NCBI GenBank assembly: GCA_963772375.1 | Contig: CAVYXG010000005.1 | Location: 992,001-1,056,000 of the forward strand | Reading direction: 5' to 3' | Source of the DNA: DATBHM01 sp963772375 | GTDB lineage: Bacteria; Actinomycetota; UBA4738; JACQTL01 | DNA: 64,000 bases | The notes under the pieces: generated by a model | The model's input: only the letters and a program-made list of their open reading frames with translations | Databases searched by the model: none | What the model was told of the DNA's origin: nothing | Position numbers and translations under genes: made by a program | Shown here: piece after piece, positions 41,370 through 49,846 of the stretch | How the letters are laid out: the number at the start of each line of letters is the position of its first letter | Numbering within the stretch: the stretch's first letter is position 1

Positions 41370-41456
41370 CTAGTGCCAAGGGAAGTTGGCGGTGCCGGCG
41401 ATCGCCGACGCGGCCAACAGCAGGACGCCGGCGGCCGCAATGAGGAATCGCTTCAC
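41370..41456 (-). CDS. Exported 28-residue peptide, candidate pheromone precursor
   Basis: This very short gene is read from a GTG at 41456 to a TAG. The 28-residue product begins MKRFL, has a hydrophobic core rich in Ala/Leu, then ASAIA, a good signal-peptidase site, and ends GTANFPWH. Cleavage would release an eight-residue peptide. GAGAGGGGG (complement of 41465-41473) lies eight bases before the start, and a TTGACG/TACCAT promoter lies upstream. It is divergent from an XRE-TPR regulator, like the peptide-receptor pairs of Firmicutes RRNPP systems. The expression signals are seen directly; the signalling role is inferred. It could otherwise be a chance ORF. Confidence 0.6.
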   Translation of the reverse strand: MKRFLIAAAGVLLLAASAIAGTANFPWH

Positions 41457-41500
41457 GGATGTCGCCCCCTCTCGGAGATTGGGTCGGGCGGTCGCGGCGG

Positions 41501-41530
41501 ATGGTACTCATGACATGTACTTCTCGTCAA
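41501..41530 (-). promoter_or_regulatory. Sigma-70-type promoter for the short exported peptide
   Basis: On the minus strand TTGACG (complement of 41525-41530) and TACCAT (complement of 41501-41506) are separated by 18 bases. Transcription would start near 41494, leaving a leader of about 38 bases that includes the ribosome binding site. The region is clearly less GC-rich than the surrounding genes. Confidence 0.55.
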
Positions 41531-41638
41531 TATGCTCAGTTCACTTCAGCGAATTCGGCGAACGTCCTGCAGTTTCGCCTCCGAGTGACCGATGCAGGGG
41601 AGCCTGAGCGCACGGGCCAGCCGGCCCGATCCCGGTAA

Positions 41639-41668
41639 TTGAACTCATAGTGAAGCTGGTTGTTAACT
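41639..41668 (+). promoter_or_regulatory. Putative promoter of the XRE-TPR regulator
   Basis: TTGAAC (41639-41644) and TTAACT (41663-41668) are 18 bases apart. The -10 ends nine bases before the ATG at 41678 and there is no Shine-Dalgarno sequence, so the transcript is likely leaderless. The 221 bases between the two divergent starts otherwise show only short inverted repeats such as GTAC-N9-GTAC. Confidence 0.4.
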
Positions 41669-41677
41669 GACAGTCCA

Positions 41678-42982
41678 ATGACTAAGCTCGCATCCGTGAA
41701 CGTCGGCGAACGGTTCCGAGACCTCCGAACCCAGGCGGGACTCTCCAAGACCGCCCTGGCGAGGGGCCGGTACACGGTCAGCTACGTCAGCCAGATCGAG
41801 GCGGGAAAGCGCACGCCCTCGCCCCACGCGATGGCGTTCTTCGCCGACCGGCTCGGCGTCAGCCCCCGGTTCCTCGCCACCGGCGTGCCGGACGGCATGG
41901 AGGACGCGCTCCGGTACCGCCTGGAGGAAGCCGTCCGGGCGACACGGGACCACCGGCTCGCCGACGCCGAGGAGGGCCTGCGCTCGGTGGTCGAGGAGGC
42001 GGACAAGTACGGCCTCCAGCGTCTCCGCGCCAAGGGCCTCGCGCAGCTGGGCGAGGCGCTGGCGCTCGCCGAGCGGCACCGGGAAGCGATCGACCGGCTG
42101 GAGGAGGCGCTCGAGACCGGGGAGCTCATGGAGCGTGACGCGGGGCTGGCGGTCTCCCGCCTGGCCCGGACGTACCGGTCGGTCGGCGACCTGACGTACG
42201 CCGGCGTCGTGGTCGAGAGCTTCCTGCGGCGGTCCGACCGGCCGCCGCTCGAGTCCGGGATTCTCGCCGAGCTCCAGTCCGTGCTCGTGTCCGTCTACTT
42301 CGAACGGGGCGACGTCCACCTGTCCGAGCAGGCCGCGCTCCGCGCCCTCGCCTCCGCCGGACAGGGAGCCCCGCCGGAGATCCGGGCGAACGCGTACTGG
42401 GACGCGAGCCGCGTGATGGCCGAGGTGAAGCGGTGGGACGAGGCGCTCGAGTTCGCGACGCGGGCGCGCGTGCTGATGGAGGAGCTCGACGACCGGCGGA
42501 GCGTCGCCCGGCTGCACAACGCGTATGCGTTCATCTGCCTCGAGGTCGACCCGCCGAAGACCGGGGAGGCCGCCCACCACCTCGACCTGGCCGAGGCCAT
42601 GCTCGAGGAGGTCGGCGGGGCCATCGACATCAGCTATGTGCTCTCCGAACGGGCGCGGCTCGCGCTCGTCGAGGGCCGCCCCGCGGACGCGCTGCGACAC
42701 GCTCAGCGCGCGCTGGTGCTGGGGGCCGACGACGAGAACGACCGGCCCAAGACGCTGTTCCTCGTGGGACGGGCCAACGCCGAGCTGGGGCAGCGCGCGG
42801 ACGCCCGAGGCGCGCTCGTCGAGGCGGCCGCGCTGTTCGAGAAGCAGGGGGCGAGGCAGCACGTGGCCTCGTGCTACCGGGAGCTCGGCGAGCTCGACCT
42901 CGCGGCCGGGGACACGGAGGCCGCGATGGAGTCGTTCCGGGCGGGACTTGCGGCGCTCGATCCCAAGCGGATGAGCCCGTAG
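41678..42982 (+). CDS. XRE-family regulator with TPR domain (RRNPP-like architecture)
   Basis: This 434-residue protein has an N-terminal Cro/CI helix-turn-helix (about 8-62, LSKTALARGRYTVSYVSQIE) and an all-helical domain of tandem TPR-like repeats (about 95-425), for example LAQLGEALALAERHREAIDR and SYVLSERARLALVEGRPADA. The same architecture is used by peptide-binding regulators such as PlcR and NprR, where a short exported peptide re-enters the cell and binds the TPR groove. A tiny exported peptide is encoded divergently next to it. ATG 41678 is chosen over an upstream TTG and a GTG at 41696. A strong terminator follows. Confidence 0.85.
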   Translation: MTKLASVNVGERFRDLRTQAGLSKTALARGRYTVSYVSQIEAGKRTPSPHAMAFFADRLGVSPRFLATGVPDGMEDALRYRLEEAVRATRDHRLADAEEGLRSVVEEADKYGLQRLRAKGLAQLGEALALAERHREAIDRLEEALETGELMERDAGLAVSRLARTYRSVGDLTYAGVVVESFLRRSDRPPLESGILAELQSVLVSVYFERGDVHLSEQAALRALASAGQGAPPEIRANAYWDASRVMAEVKRWDEALEFATRARVLMEELDDRRSVARLHNAYAFICLEVDPPKTGEAAHHLDLAEAMLEEVGGAIDISYVLSERARLALVEGRPADALRHAQRALVLGADDENDRPKTLFLVGRANAELGQRADARGALVEAAALFEKQGARQHVASCYRELGELDLAAGDTEAAMESFRAGLAALDPKRMSP

Positions 42983-42989
42983 GACGCGG

Positions 42990-43023
42990 TCGCCCTCCGG
43001 GTCCCCCCTCGGCCGGAGGGCGA
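42990..43023 (+). terminator. Terminator hairpin after the XRE-TPR gene
   Basis: TCGCCCTCCGG (42990-43000) and CCGGAGGGCGA (43013-43023) are perfect 11-base complements around a 12-base pyrimidine-rich loop, seven bases after the stop codon. A short T-containing stretch follows. It should isolate the regulator from the CPBP gene. Confidence 0.7.
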
Positions 43024-43083
43024 TCGCAACTCTTCTACGGCGTTCAGGTACTGCGGCCGGGCCGCTCGTACAGTGGTCGAACG

Positions 43084-43890
43084 ATGAAGGCCCGGTCCGC
43101 GACCGTGACGCCGCTCCCCGACTCCCCGGAGCGAACCAGTCCGTTTCCCGCGGCGCCGCCGCGCCACGCGCCGTCGCGCACGCTGGTCGAGGAGCTCCTC
43201 GTCGTCCTGTCGCTGTCGCTCCTCGCGGCGGCGGCAGACGCGGTCCTCTCGTTCACCGCGCACCCGGTGAACCGGTCGGTCTCCGTCGCGGTCATCCCCC
43301 AGACGCCCCGGCTGGCCGACCAGTTGGTGCCGATCGCGTTCGCGCTGGCGCCGGTGTGGCTGGTCTTCTACCTGTTGCGCCGCAACGACGAACGTCCCGC
43401 GACGATCGGCATGGCGTTCGACCGACCGGCGTTCGACGTTGGCGGCGGCGCGCTGCTGGCGCTCGTCGTCGGCGCGGCCGGGATCGTCATCTACATCGTG
43501 TCCGTCCGGCTGGGCCACAACCGGATCGTGATCCCGGTGCCGCCGCTCGGCCTGTGGTGGACGGTCCCCGTGCTGGTGCTGTCGGCGGCGCAGAACGCCC
43601 TGCTCGAGGAGACGGTCGTCCTCGGCTACCTGGTGACGCGACTCCAGCAGGTCGGAACCCCGGCGCTCGCCGCCATCGGCGCGTCGGCCGTGTTGCGCGG
43701 GAGCTACCACCTGTACCAGGGGTGGGGCGGGTTCACCGGGAACCTGCTGATGGGCCTGCTGTTCGGGCTGGTGTTCCTCAGGTGGCGGAGGACGTGGCCC
43801 ATGGTGATCGCGCACACGCTGCTCGACGTGGGAGCCGGGGTGCTGTTCATTCTGTTCCAGAAGCAGATCCCCGGGCTGCTCGCCGGGTGA
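43084..43890 (+). CDS. CPBP-family (Abi/CAAX-like) intramembrane protein
   Basis: This 268-residue protein has about seven membrane helices. The CPBP motifs are NALLEETVVLGYLVTRLQ (Glu pair), a middle segment GSYHLYQGW with His, and AHTLLDVG near the end. The family includes intramembrane metalloproteases of the CAAX type and immunity-type proteins. TACAGT (43069-43074) ends nine bases before the ATG, suggesting a leaderless transcript. The stop overlaps the next gene (GTGA). Whether the nearby short peptide is a substrate is unknown. Confidence 0.85.
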   Translation: MKARSATVTPLPDSPERTSPFPAAPPRHAPSRTLVEELLVVLSLSLLAAAADAVLSFTAHPVNRSVSVAVIPQTPRLADQLVPIAFALAPVWLVFYLLRRNDERPATIGMAFDRPAFDVGGGALLALVVGAAGIVIYIVSVRLGHNRIVIPVPPLGLWWTVPVLVLSAAQNALLEETVVLGYLVTRLQQVGTPALAAIGASAVLRGSYHLYQGWGGFTGNLLMGLLFGLVFLRWRRTWPMVIAHTLLDVGAGVLFILFQKQIPGLLAG

Positions 43891-44540
43891 CTCCGCCACA
43901 CCGCATCCGCGCCGCGCTGTTCGACCTCGACGGGCTGGCGGTCGACTCCGAACCCCTGCACGTCGAGGCGTGGCGGCGGGCCATGGAGGAGTGCGGCGCC
44001 GGCTGGGACCCGGCGTGGATCGACCCGTACTTCGGGCAGCCGGTCAGCGCCACTGCCGAGGGCCTGGCCCGCGACCACGGCCTCTCCCTCGAACGCGTCG
44101 CCGCCGCCCGGGACCGCCACTTCGCGGAGCTGACCGCGAACGGCATCCCCCCGCGTCCGGGGCTGGCCGAGGCCGTCGGGATGCTCCGCGCGGCCGGCCT
44201 CGCCGTCGGGATCGTCACCTCGGGGACCCGTGGGTACGTCGATCGGGCGCTGGCCGGCATCCGAGACGTGACGTTCGACGCGACGATCTCGCGGGAGGAC
44301 GTCCGCCACCCCAAGCCCCATCCCGAGCCGTACCTGGCCGGCGCTCTGGCCCTCGGCGTCGAGCCCGCGGCCTGCGCGGCGCTGGAGGACGCCCCGGCCG
44401 GCGTCGCGTCGGCCCGCGCGGCGGGGATGGTGGTGGTGGCGGTTCCCAACGAGCACACGTCCGGGATGGACTTCTCGGAGGCGACGTTCGTGGCCGGCGA
44501 CCTCGCCCTGGCCGCGCGCCGGATCCTGGCCCTTCAGTAG
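43887..44540 (+). CDS. HAD hydrolase, beta-phosphoglucomutase/phosphatase-like
   Basis: This 217-residue protein has a HAD core with a helical cap: AALFDLDGLAVDSEPLH (nucleophile Asp), IVTSGTRGYVDRAL, HPKPHPEPYLAG (Lys) and ALEDAPAGVASARAAG (acidic loop). It resembles phosphatases acting on sugar phosphates or phosphoglycolate. The start GTG overlaps the CPBP stop and the end overlaps the convergent metallopeptidase by seven bases. The substrate is unknown. Confidence 0.9.
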   Translation: MTPPHRIRAALFDLDGLAVDSEPLHVEAWRRAMEECGAGWDPAWIDPYFGQPVSATAEGLARDHGLSLERVAAARDRHFAELTANGIPPRPGLAEAVGMLRAAGLAVGIVTSGTRGYVDRALAGIRDVTFDATISREDVRHPKPHPEPYLAGALALGVEPAACAALEDAPAGVASARAAGMVVVAVPNEHTSGMDFSEATFVAGDLALAARRILALQ

Positions 44541-44887
44541 CGGTCGATCTCGCGCAGCCGGTCGTCCGAGATCCCGAAGAAGTGCGCGACCTCGTGCTCG
44601 ACCGTGTGGCGGACGTTGTCGCGGAGGTCGTCCTCGTCGCGGCTGATGCGTTCGATGTTCGAACGGAACAGCGTGATGCGGTCGGGCAGCACCCCGAAGT
44701 ACCCGCTCGAGGTCCGCCTCGTCAGCGGCACGCCCTCGTACAGGCCGAGCAGATTGCGCTGTCCCGGCGGCGGACGCTCCTCGATCAGGACCTCGAGGTT
44801 GTCGAGCCGCTCGTGCACCCAGTCGGGGAGCCCGTCGACCGCCTCGGTCACCAGCTCCTCGAACCGCTCGGGCGTCACCCGGACCAT
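44534..44887 (-). CDS. Zincin-like metallopeptidase family protein
   Basis: This 117-residue protein matches the small zincin-like metallopeptidase family. It opens TPERFEELVTEAVDGLPDW, has RITLFRSNIERI in the middle, and carries the zinc motif HTVEHEVAHFFGISDDRLRE, with HEVAH as HExxH and a downstream acid. It lies just downstream of the PMT gene on the same strand, seven bases apart, so it is likely co-transcribed with it. The physiological substrate is unknown. Confidence 0.85.
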   Translation of the reverse strand: MVRVTPERFEELVTEAVDGLPDWVHERLDNLEVLIEERPPPGQRNLLGLYEGVPLTRRTSSGYFGVLPDRITLFRSNIERISRDEDDLRDNVRHTVEHEVAHFFGISDDRLREIDRY

Positions 44888-44894
44888 GGCGGCG

Positions 44895-46679
44895 TCAGAT
44901 CCAGCCGCTGAACCAGATCCGGGCCTTCCACGCCGAGACCGAGAGCGGGGCGCCCGACAGGACCGGAAAGAACCAGACCAACAGCACGACCGACACGACC
45001 ACGAACGCCACGGCCACCGGCAGGAACGGCCGAGAGTACGACCCCTGCAATCGCATCCTCGCGAGGTCGCGGACCACGTACGTCGCGCCCAGGACGAAGA
45101 ACGGCGCGATCGGCGTCGCGTAGAAGAAGAACTGCACCTTCTGCAGCGACACGTCCGGCAGGAACCAGAACAGGTACTGGAACAGGATGGCGAGGAGGAT
45201 CAGTCCGGCTCGCCAGTCGTGTCGTCGTCGCCACATCACCGCGAGCCACGGGATCGCGATGAACTGCAACCAGAAGATCGCCGGGTTGCCGATGCCGAGC
45301 ACCTCCCGCCGGGTCTCGTTCGGCTTCCCGGCGTTCTGCGCCTTGTAGAAGTAGGCGACCGGCCGCCCCATGGGGATCCAGCTCCACGGCCGCGACTCGT
45401 AGGGGTGGGCCGGCGTGTACTTCTTGGTCGTCGAGCTGTAGACCTCGTCCCGCAGGTTGTGGTGGAAGTTCTCCATCTGGAACGTGAGGTTGGCGAACCG
45501 GCTGGGGTGCGCCATCCACGAGTACCCGGCGCCCGGGAAGTACCGGTACGGCGGGTACGGCGAGCGCTCGATCCGCCCCGAGTACGTGAGCAGGTACACC
45601 ACGACCGGGAGGAGGAACAGCCACACGATCATCGGGAAGCTCTCCCGCGCCACGCCCCGCCAGAACGGGTGGCGGACGTTGGCGCGCTTCCGGCGGCTTC
45701 GTTCCCACAGGAACACCAGCAGGATGCCGCCAGCGAGCGCCGAGAGCGCAGACCACTTCACGGCGATGGCGAACCCGAACGCGAACCCCGCGGCCACCCG
45801 CCACGGCCGCCAGAACGGCGACGGGACCTTCACCCTGGCTCGCACGAGCCCGGTGCCCGGGAAGGGCGCCACGGCGGGATCCTCGGGCGGGGCGAACGCC
45901 GTCGTCGGGATGGGGCCGGTGAGCCAGGGCGAGCCGTTCCCTCCGGCGAACCACGCGGGCGGCGGCCGCTCGGGCGGCGCGGGGTCGGCCGGGACGACGG
46001 GGGTTCTTCGTTCGATCCAGGACTTGTCGAGGGCGAGGAACAGGAACGCCGCCACCGTCCAGAAGGCCTGGAAGATGTCGAGGAGGGCGGTTCGGGACTG
46101 CACGACCAGCAGGCTCTCGGTCGCGGCGAGCAACCCGGCGACGAACGCCCACAGCGCGCTCCGCCACAGCACCCATGCCAGCATCGCGATCAGCACGCAC
46201 GTGAGCGTCCCGATGAAGGCCGCCGAGACCCGCCATCCGAACTGGTTGTTCCCGAAGATCCGGATGCCCGCCGCGACCATCCACTTGCCGAACGGCGGGT
46301 GGACCCACGACTGCTCGTCGGCGGCGGCGAGGTCGCACTGCTTGTACGGGTAGCCGGCGTACAGGCATCCGTCCTTCGTGTAGTAGACCTCGTCGAACAC
46401 CCGGCCGTGCGGCTCGGTCACGTGGTAGAAGCGGGGGACCGCCGCGATGATGCCGACCGCGATGAACACGAACACGGGCTTGCTGATGAACCCGACGAAC
46501 CGCCGCCAGCCGTCGTGCTGCCGCGTCGGCACGGCGTGGCGGGGGCGGTCGGTGGCCGGGGGCTCGGGTTCGGGCTCGCGGAACGGGTTGGGCCCGGCCA
46601 GCGGGCGGCCCCGGACGATTGTCGGGGTCGCGGCCGTGGACCTCTCGGCCGTCGTGTCCTCGGGAGGAGGCGCGTGCAC
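44895..46679 (-). CDS. Dolichyl/polyprenyl-phosphate-mannose protein mannosyltransferase (PMT)
   Basis: This 594-residue membrane glycosyltransferase adds mannose from polyprenyl-phosphate-mannose to secreted proteins. It has a disordered N-terminus of about 50 residues, then about ten helices. GRVFDEVYY near residue 95 holds the catalytic Asp-Glu, and HPPFGKWMVA and ATESLLVVQSRTALLD follow. The C-terminal PMT_4TMC region includes AIFWLQFIAIPWLAVMWRR. It is divergent from rsmI, as Rv1002c-Rv1003 are in mycobacteria. The GTG start is 48 bases from the rsmI GTG. Confidence 0.93.
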   Translation of the reverse strand: MHAPPPEDTTAERSTAATPTIVRGRPLAGPNPFREPEPEPPATDRPRHAVPTRQHDGWRRFVGFISKPVFVFIAVGIIAAVPRFYHVTEPHGRVFDEVYYTKDGCLYAGYPYKQCDLAAADEQSWVHPPFGKWMVAAGIRIFGNNQFGWRVSAAFIGTLTCVLIAMLAWVLWRSALWAFVAGLLAATESLLVVQSRTALLDIFQAFWTVAAFLFLALDKSWIERRTPVVPADPAPPERPPPAWFAGGNGSPWLTGPIPTTAFAPPEDPAVAPFPGTGLVRARVKVPSPFWRPWRVAAGFAFGFAIAVKWSALSALAGGILLVFLWERSRRKRANVRHPFWRGVARESFPMIVWLFLLPVVVYLLTYSGRIERSPYPPYRYFPGAGYSWMAHPSRFANLTFQMENFHHNLRDEVYSSTTKKYTPAHPYESRPWSWIPMGRPVAYFYKAQNAGKPNETRREVLGIGNPAIFWLQFIAIPWLAVMWRRRHDWRAGLILLAILFQYLFWFLPDVSLQKVQFFFYATPIAPFFVLGATYVVRDLARMRLQGSYSRPFLPVAVAFVVVSVVLLVWFFPVLSGAPLSVSAWKARIWFSGWI

Positions 46680-46727
46680 CGGTCGATGGTACGCGAGGGA
46701 TTGCGCTTCCGGGGGGGTTCTCGCGCG

Positions 46728-47591
46728 GTGACTTCCGGCGCCGGAACGGGCACGCTGTTCGTCGTCGGAACGCCCATCGGGAACCTGGGCGACACGACCG
46801 AACGCTCGCGCGAGGTGCTGGGGTCGGTGGACGTGATCGCCGCCGAGGACACCCGGCGGACCGGTTCGCTGCTGGCGCGGCTCGGGGTGGAGCGGCCGCG
46901 GTTCGTCTCGTTGTTCGAGGGCAACGAGCGCGAGCGGACGGTCGAGCTGGTGGGAGATCTGCGGGCGGGCCGGTCGGTGGCGCTGGTTAGCGACGCCGGG
47001 ATGCCGACCGTGAGCGATCCGGGGTACCGGCTGGTGCGGGCGGCCGCCGAGGCGGGCATCGAGGTGCGCGTCGTGCCGGGGCCGTCGGCGGTGGTGGCGG
47101 CGCTGGTGGTGTCTGGGCTGCCGACGGACCGGTTCGCGTTCGAGGGGTTTCTGCCCAGGCGGGCGGGGGAGCGGGCGGCCCGGCTCGCGGAGCTTGCCCC
47201 GGATCCCCGGACCCTGGTGCTCTTCGAGTCGCCGCGGCGCGCGGTCGACACGCTCGACGACCTGGCGGCGGCGTGGGGGGATCGCCCGGCGGCGGTGTGC
47301 CGCGAGCTCACCAAGCTCCACGAGGAGGTCGTACGGGGTTCGCTCTCCGAGGTGGCAGACGAGCTCCGCGACCGCGGCGAGGTTCGCGGCGAGGTCGTCC
47401 TGGTGGTGGGCGGTTCGACCGGGGAGGCTGCGGATACGCCCGGTCCCGTGGAGCTGGCGGAGGAGGCCGCTGCCTTGGTGGCCTCGGGCGTTCGTCGCCG
47501 CGAGGCCGCCGGGCGCGTTGCGCGTCGCCACGGCGTCGCGACCAACGAGGTGTACCGGGCGCTCCTCGCCCGCGACCGCGCGGGCTCCTGA
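46728..47591 (+). CDS. rsmI: 16S rRNA (cytidine(1402)-2'-O)-methyltransferase
   Basis: This 287-residue SAM-dependent enzyme methylates the ribose of C1402 in the decoding site. It has FVVGTPIGNLGDTTERSREV, AAEDTRRTGSLLARLG, SDAGMPTVSDPGYRLV and VPGPSAVVAALVVSGL, all typical of RsmI. The GTG at 46728 fits the usual N-terminus; an ATG at 46686 is the alternative. It lies divergent from PMT, as in other actinobacteria. Confidence 0.95.
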   Translation: MTSGAGTGTLFVVGTPIGNLGDTTERSREVLGSVDVIAAEDTRRTGSLLARLGVERPRFVSLFEGNERERTVELVGDLRAGRSVALVSDAGMPTVSDPGYRLVRAAAEAGIEVRVVPGPSAVVAALVVSGLPTDRFAFEGFLPRRAGERAARLAELAPDPRTLVLFESPRRAVDTLDDLAAAWGDRPAAVCRELTKLHEEVVRGSLSEVADELRDRGEVRGEVVLVVGGSTGEAADTPGPVELAEEAAALVASGVRRREAAGRVARRHGVATNEVYRALLARDRAGS

Positions 47592-47717
47592 TGGCCGGCC
47601 GATCGACCGCCCGGGTTCCCGACCGACAGGGCTCAGGGGTGGACGCCCCCGCCGCGTTCATGTATCCGGTCCCTGGACCGTGGCATCGGTGCCGCGGTCG
47701 AGCGAAGGGAGGCGAGG

Positions 47718-48245
47718 ATGCGAGATCGAAGGGTGGCCCTGATCCTGGCCGCTGGCCTGCTGGTCGGATGGATCGCGGGCCCACGCATCGCGAGTGCGGT
47801 GGGCAGCCTGGTCACGATTCAGAACACGGCGGGGACGAAGGCCGGCGTGACGAAGGCGCACCAACTGCAGGTCGCCGAGGCGGGGCCGGGGACGTTCCGG
47901 GAGTTCGCGATCTCCACGGCCGACCAGAACTGCCACGACGTCGTGGCGGTTCCATCGAACAGGAGCTTCGTGGTGAAGTCGCTCTCGTTCGTCGTGGACT
48001 CGGCCTCCTCGTCGGGGTTGCAGGTCGCGCTCGTGTACCCGAACGGCACGTGCACCGGGCGCGAGATGTATTCGGCGTCGACAGGTGTCCTCGGCAGCCA
48101 CGACGTATCGATCGAGCCGGGGTTCGTCGTCGGGCACAGCGGGTTCCTCACGATCAAACAGGGCGGCGATGGAGTGATCGCGGTCTACGTGTGGGGCTAC
48201 CTCGTGCCGAAGGCCGCCGCCCCGTCGACGACGCCGGTCGGATAG
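47718..48245 (+). CDS. Secreted beta-rich protein of unknown function
   Basis: This 175-residue protein has a basic start MRDRR, a hydrophobic helix and a likely cleavage site after IASA. The mature part is predicted mostly beta: FVVKSLSFVVDSASSSG, GLQVALVYPNGTC and GVIAVYVWGYLVPK. It has three Cys residues that could pair. GGGAGGCGAGG precedes the ATG. No family is recognised. It stands alone between rsmI and metG. Confidence 0.7.
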   Translation: MRDRRVALILAAGLLVGWIAGPRIASAVGSLVTIQNTAGTKAGVTKAHQLQVAEAGPGTFREFAISTADQNCHDVVAVPSNRSFVVKSLSFVVDSASSSGLQVALVYPNGTCTGREMYSASTGVLGSHDVSIEPGFVVGHSGFLTIKQGGDGVIAVYVWGYLVPKAAAPSTTPVG

Positions 48246-48288
48246 CGAGCTCGGGACGGCGGGCAGCCGACCGCGGAATCGGCCCGCA

Positions 48289-48294
48289 TACAAT
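48289..48294 (+). promoter_or_regulatory. -10 element of metG
   Basis: TACAAT ends nine bases before the metG ATG at 48304 and no Shine-Dalgarno sequence is present, so metG is probably read from a leaderless mRNA. The -35 is not clear. Confidence 0.5.
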
Positions 48295-48303
48295 GACCGT
48301 CCC

Positions 48304-49839
48304 ATGGGCAGGCCCTTCTACGTCACGACGCCGATCTACTACCCGAACGACGTCCCGCACATCGGGCACGGGTACACGACGGTCGCGGCCGACTTCCTCG
48401 CGCGCTACCACCGCCTGAAGGGCGACGACGTCCTGTTCCTCACCGGGACCGACGAGCACGGGCTGAAGATCTCCCGCACCGCCGAGGCGGCCGGGCAGAC
48501 GCCGCAGGAGTACCTCGACGCCATGGAGCCCCGCTGGCGCGAGGTGTGGGAGCGTCTGCAGATCTCCAACGACGACTACATCCGCACGACCGAGGACCGG
48601 CACACGGCCGCGGTCACCAAGCTCCTGCAAGCGGTCCACGACAACGGCCGCGACGACATCTACCTCGGCACCTACGAGGGCCTGTACTGCGTGAGCTGCG
48701 AGGCGTACTACACGGAGGACGAGCTCGACGCCGACGGCCTCTGCCCCATCCACCACCGCCCGGTGGAGCGGATGCAGGAGGAGAACTACTTCTTCGCGCT
48801 CTCCAAGTACGCGGACGCGCTCCTCGACCGCTACACCTCGCACCCCGAGACGCTGCAGCCCGAGACCCGGCGAAACGAGGTGCTCAGCCTGATCAAGGGC
48901 GGCCTGCGCGACTTCTCGATCAGCCGGACGTCGTTCGACTGGGGCATCCCGCTCCCGTGGGACCCGAAGCACGTCACGTACGTGTGGTTCGACGCGCTGA
49001 CGAACTACATCACCGCGGCCGGCTACGGCACGGACGACGAACGCTTCGCCACCTACTGGCCGGCCATGCACCTGATCGGCAAGGACATCATCCGCTTCCA
49101 CGCCGTGTACTGGCCGGCCATGCTGATGGCCGGCGGCGTCGAGCCGCCCCGGCTGGTGTTCGCCCACGGGTTCCTCACGGTCGGCGGCGAGAAGATGTCC
49201 AAGACGAACCTCACGGGCATCCACCCGTTCCAGCTGATCGATCTCGTCGGCGCCGACGCGTACCGCTACTTCTTCATGCGGGAGATCCAGTTCGGCCAGG
49301 ACGGGAACTTCTCGCTGGAGGCGCTCGAGGAGCGCTACACGGCCGACCTCGCCAACGGGCTGGGGAACCTCGCCAGCCGCGTGCTGGCGATGCTCGCGTC
49401 GAACCTCGACGGGGTGATCCCCGACGTCGACCAGGCCGCCCAGGCGGGCGACCTGCCCGCCGTCGTCGCCGACGTCGCGCGGCGCTACGACGAGTCCATG
49501 GAACGCGTCGCCCCCACCCAGGCCCTCGCGGCCGTGTGGGAGATCGTCGACCGCGCCAACGGCTACCTGGTGGAGCGCGCGCCGTGGGCGCTGGCGAAGG
49601 ACCCCCGGAAACGAACGGAGCTCGCGGGCGTCCTCGCGGCGAGCGCCGAGGTGCTCCGGGTCCTCGCCGTACTGATCTCGCCGATCATGCCCGACGCGGC
49701 CGAGCGGCTGTGGACCCAGCTCGGCATCGCCGAACCGCTGGCCGACCAGCTGCTCCCCGATGCGGCCGCGTGGGGCCGGCTGAAGTCCGGCACGCAGACG
49801 AAGCGCGGCGACGCGCTGTTCCCACGGCTCGACACGTAG
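48304..49839 (+). CDS. metG: Methionyl-tRNA synthetase
   Basis: This 511-residue class I synthetase charges tRNA-Met. The HIGH motif is DVPHIGHGYT and KMSKS is GGEKMSKTN. A zinc-knuckle insertion YCVSCEAYYTEDEL with a following CPIHHRP is present. The C-terminal anticodon-binding helices include ERAPWALAKDPR. No tRNA-binding EMAP domain is attached, so it is the short form. The ATG is supported by a -10 element just upstream. tatD follows after seven bases, as in other actinobacteria. Confidence 0.97.
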   Translation: MGRPFYVTTPIYYPNDVPHIGHGYTTVAADFLARYHRLKGDDVLFLTGTDEHGLKISRTAEAAGQTPQEYLDAMEPRWREVWERLQISNDDYIRTTEDRHTAAVTKLLQAVHDNGRDDIYLGTYEGLYCVSCEAYYTEDELDADGLCPIHHRPVERMQEENYFFALSKYADALLDRYTSHPETLQPETRRNEVLSLIKGGLRDFSISRTSFDWGIPLPWDPKHVTYVWFDALTNYITAAGYGTDDERFATYWPAMHLIGKDIIRFHAVYWPAMLMAGGVEPPRLVFAHGFLTVGGEKMSKTNLTGIHPFQLIDLVGADAYRYFFMREIQFGQDGNFSLEALEERYTADLANGLGNLASRVLAMLASNLDGVIPDVDQAAQAGDLPAVVADVARRYDESMERVAPTQALAAVWEIVDRANGYLVERAPWALAKDPRKRTELAGVLAASAEVLRVLAVLISPIMPDAAERLWTQLGIAEPLADQLLPDAAAWGRLKSGTQTKRGDALFPRLDT

Positions 49840-49846
49840 GCGAGTC

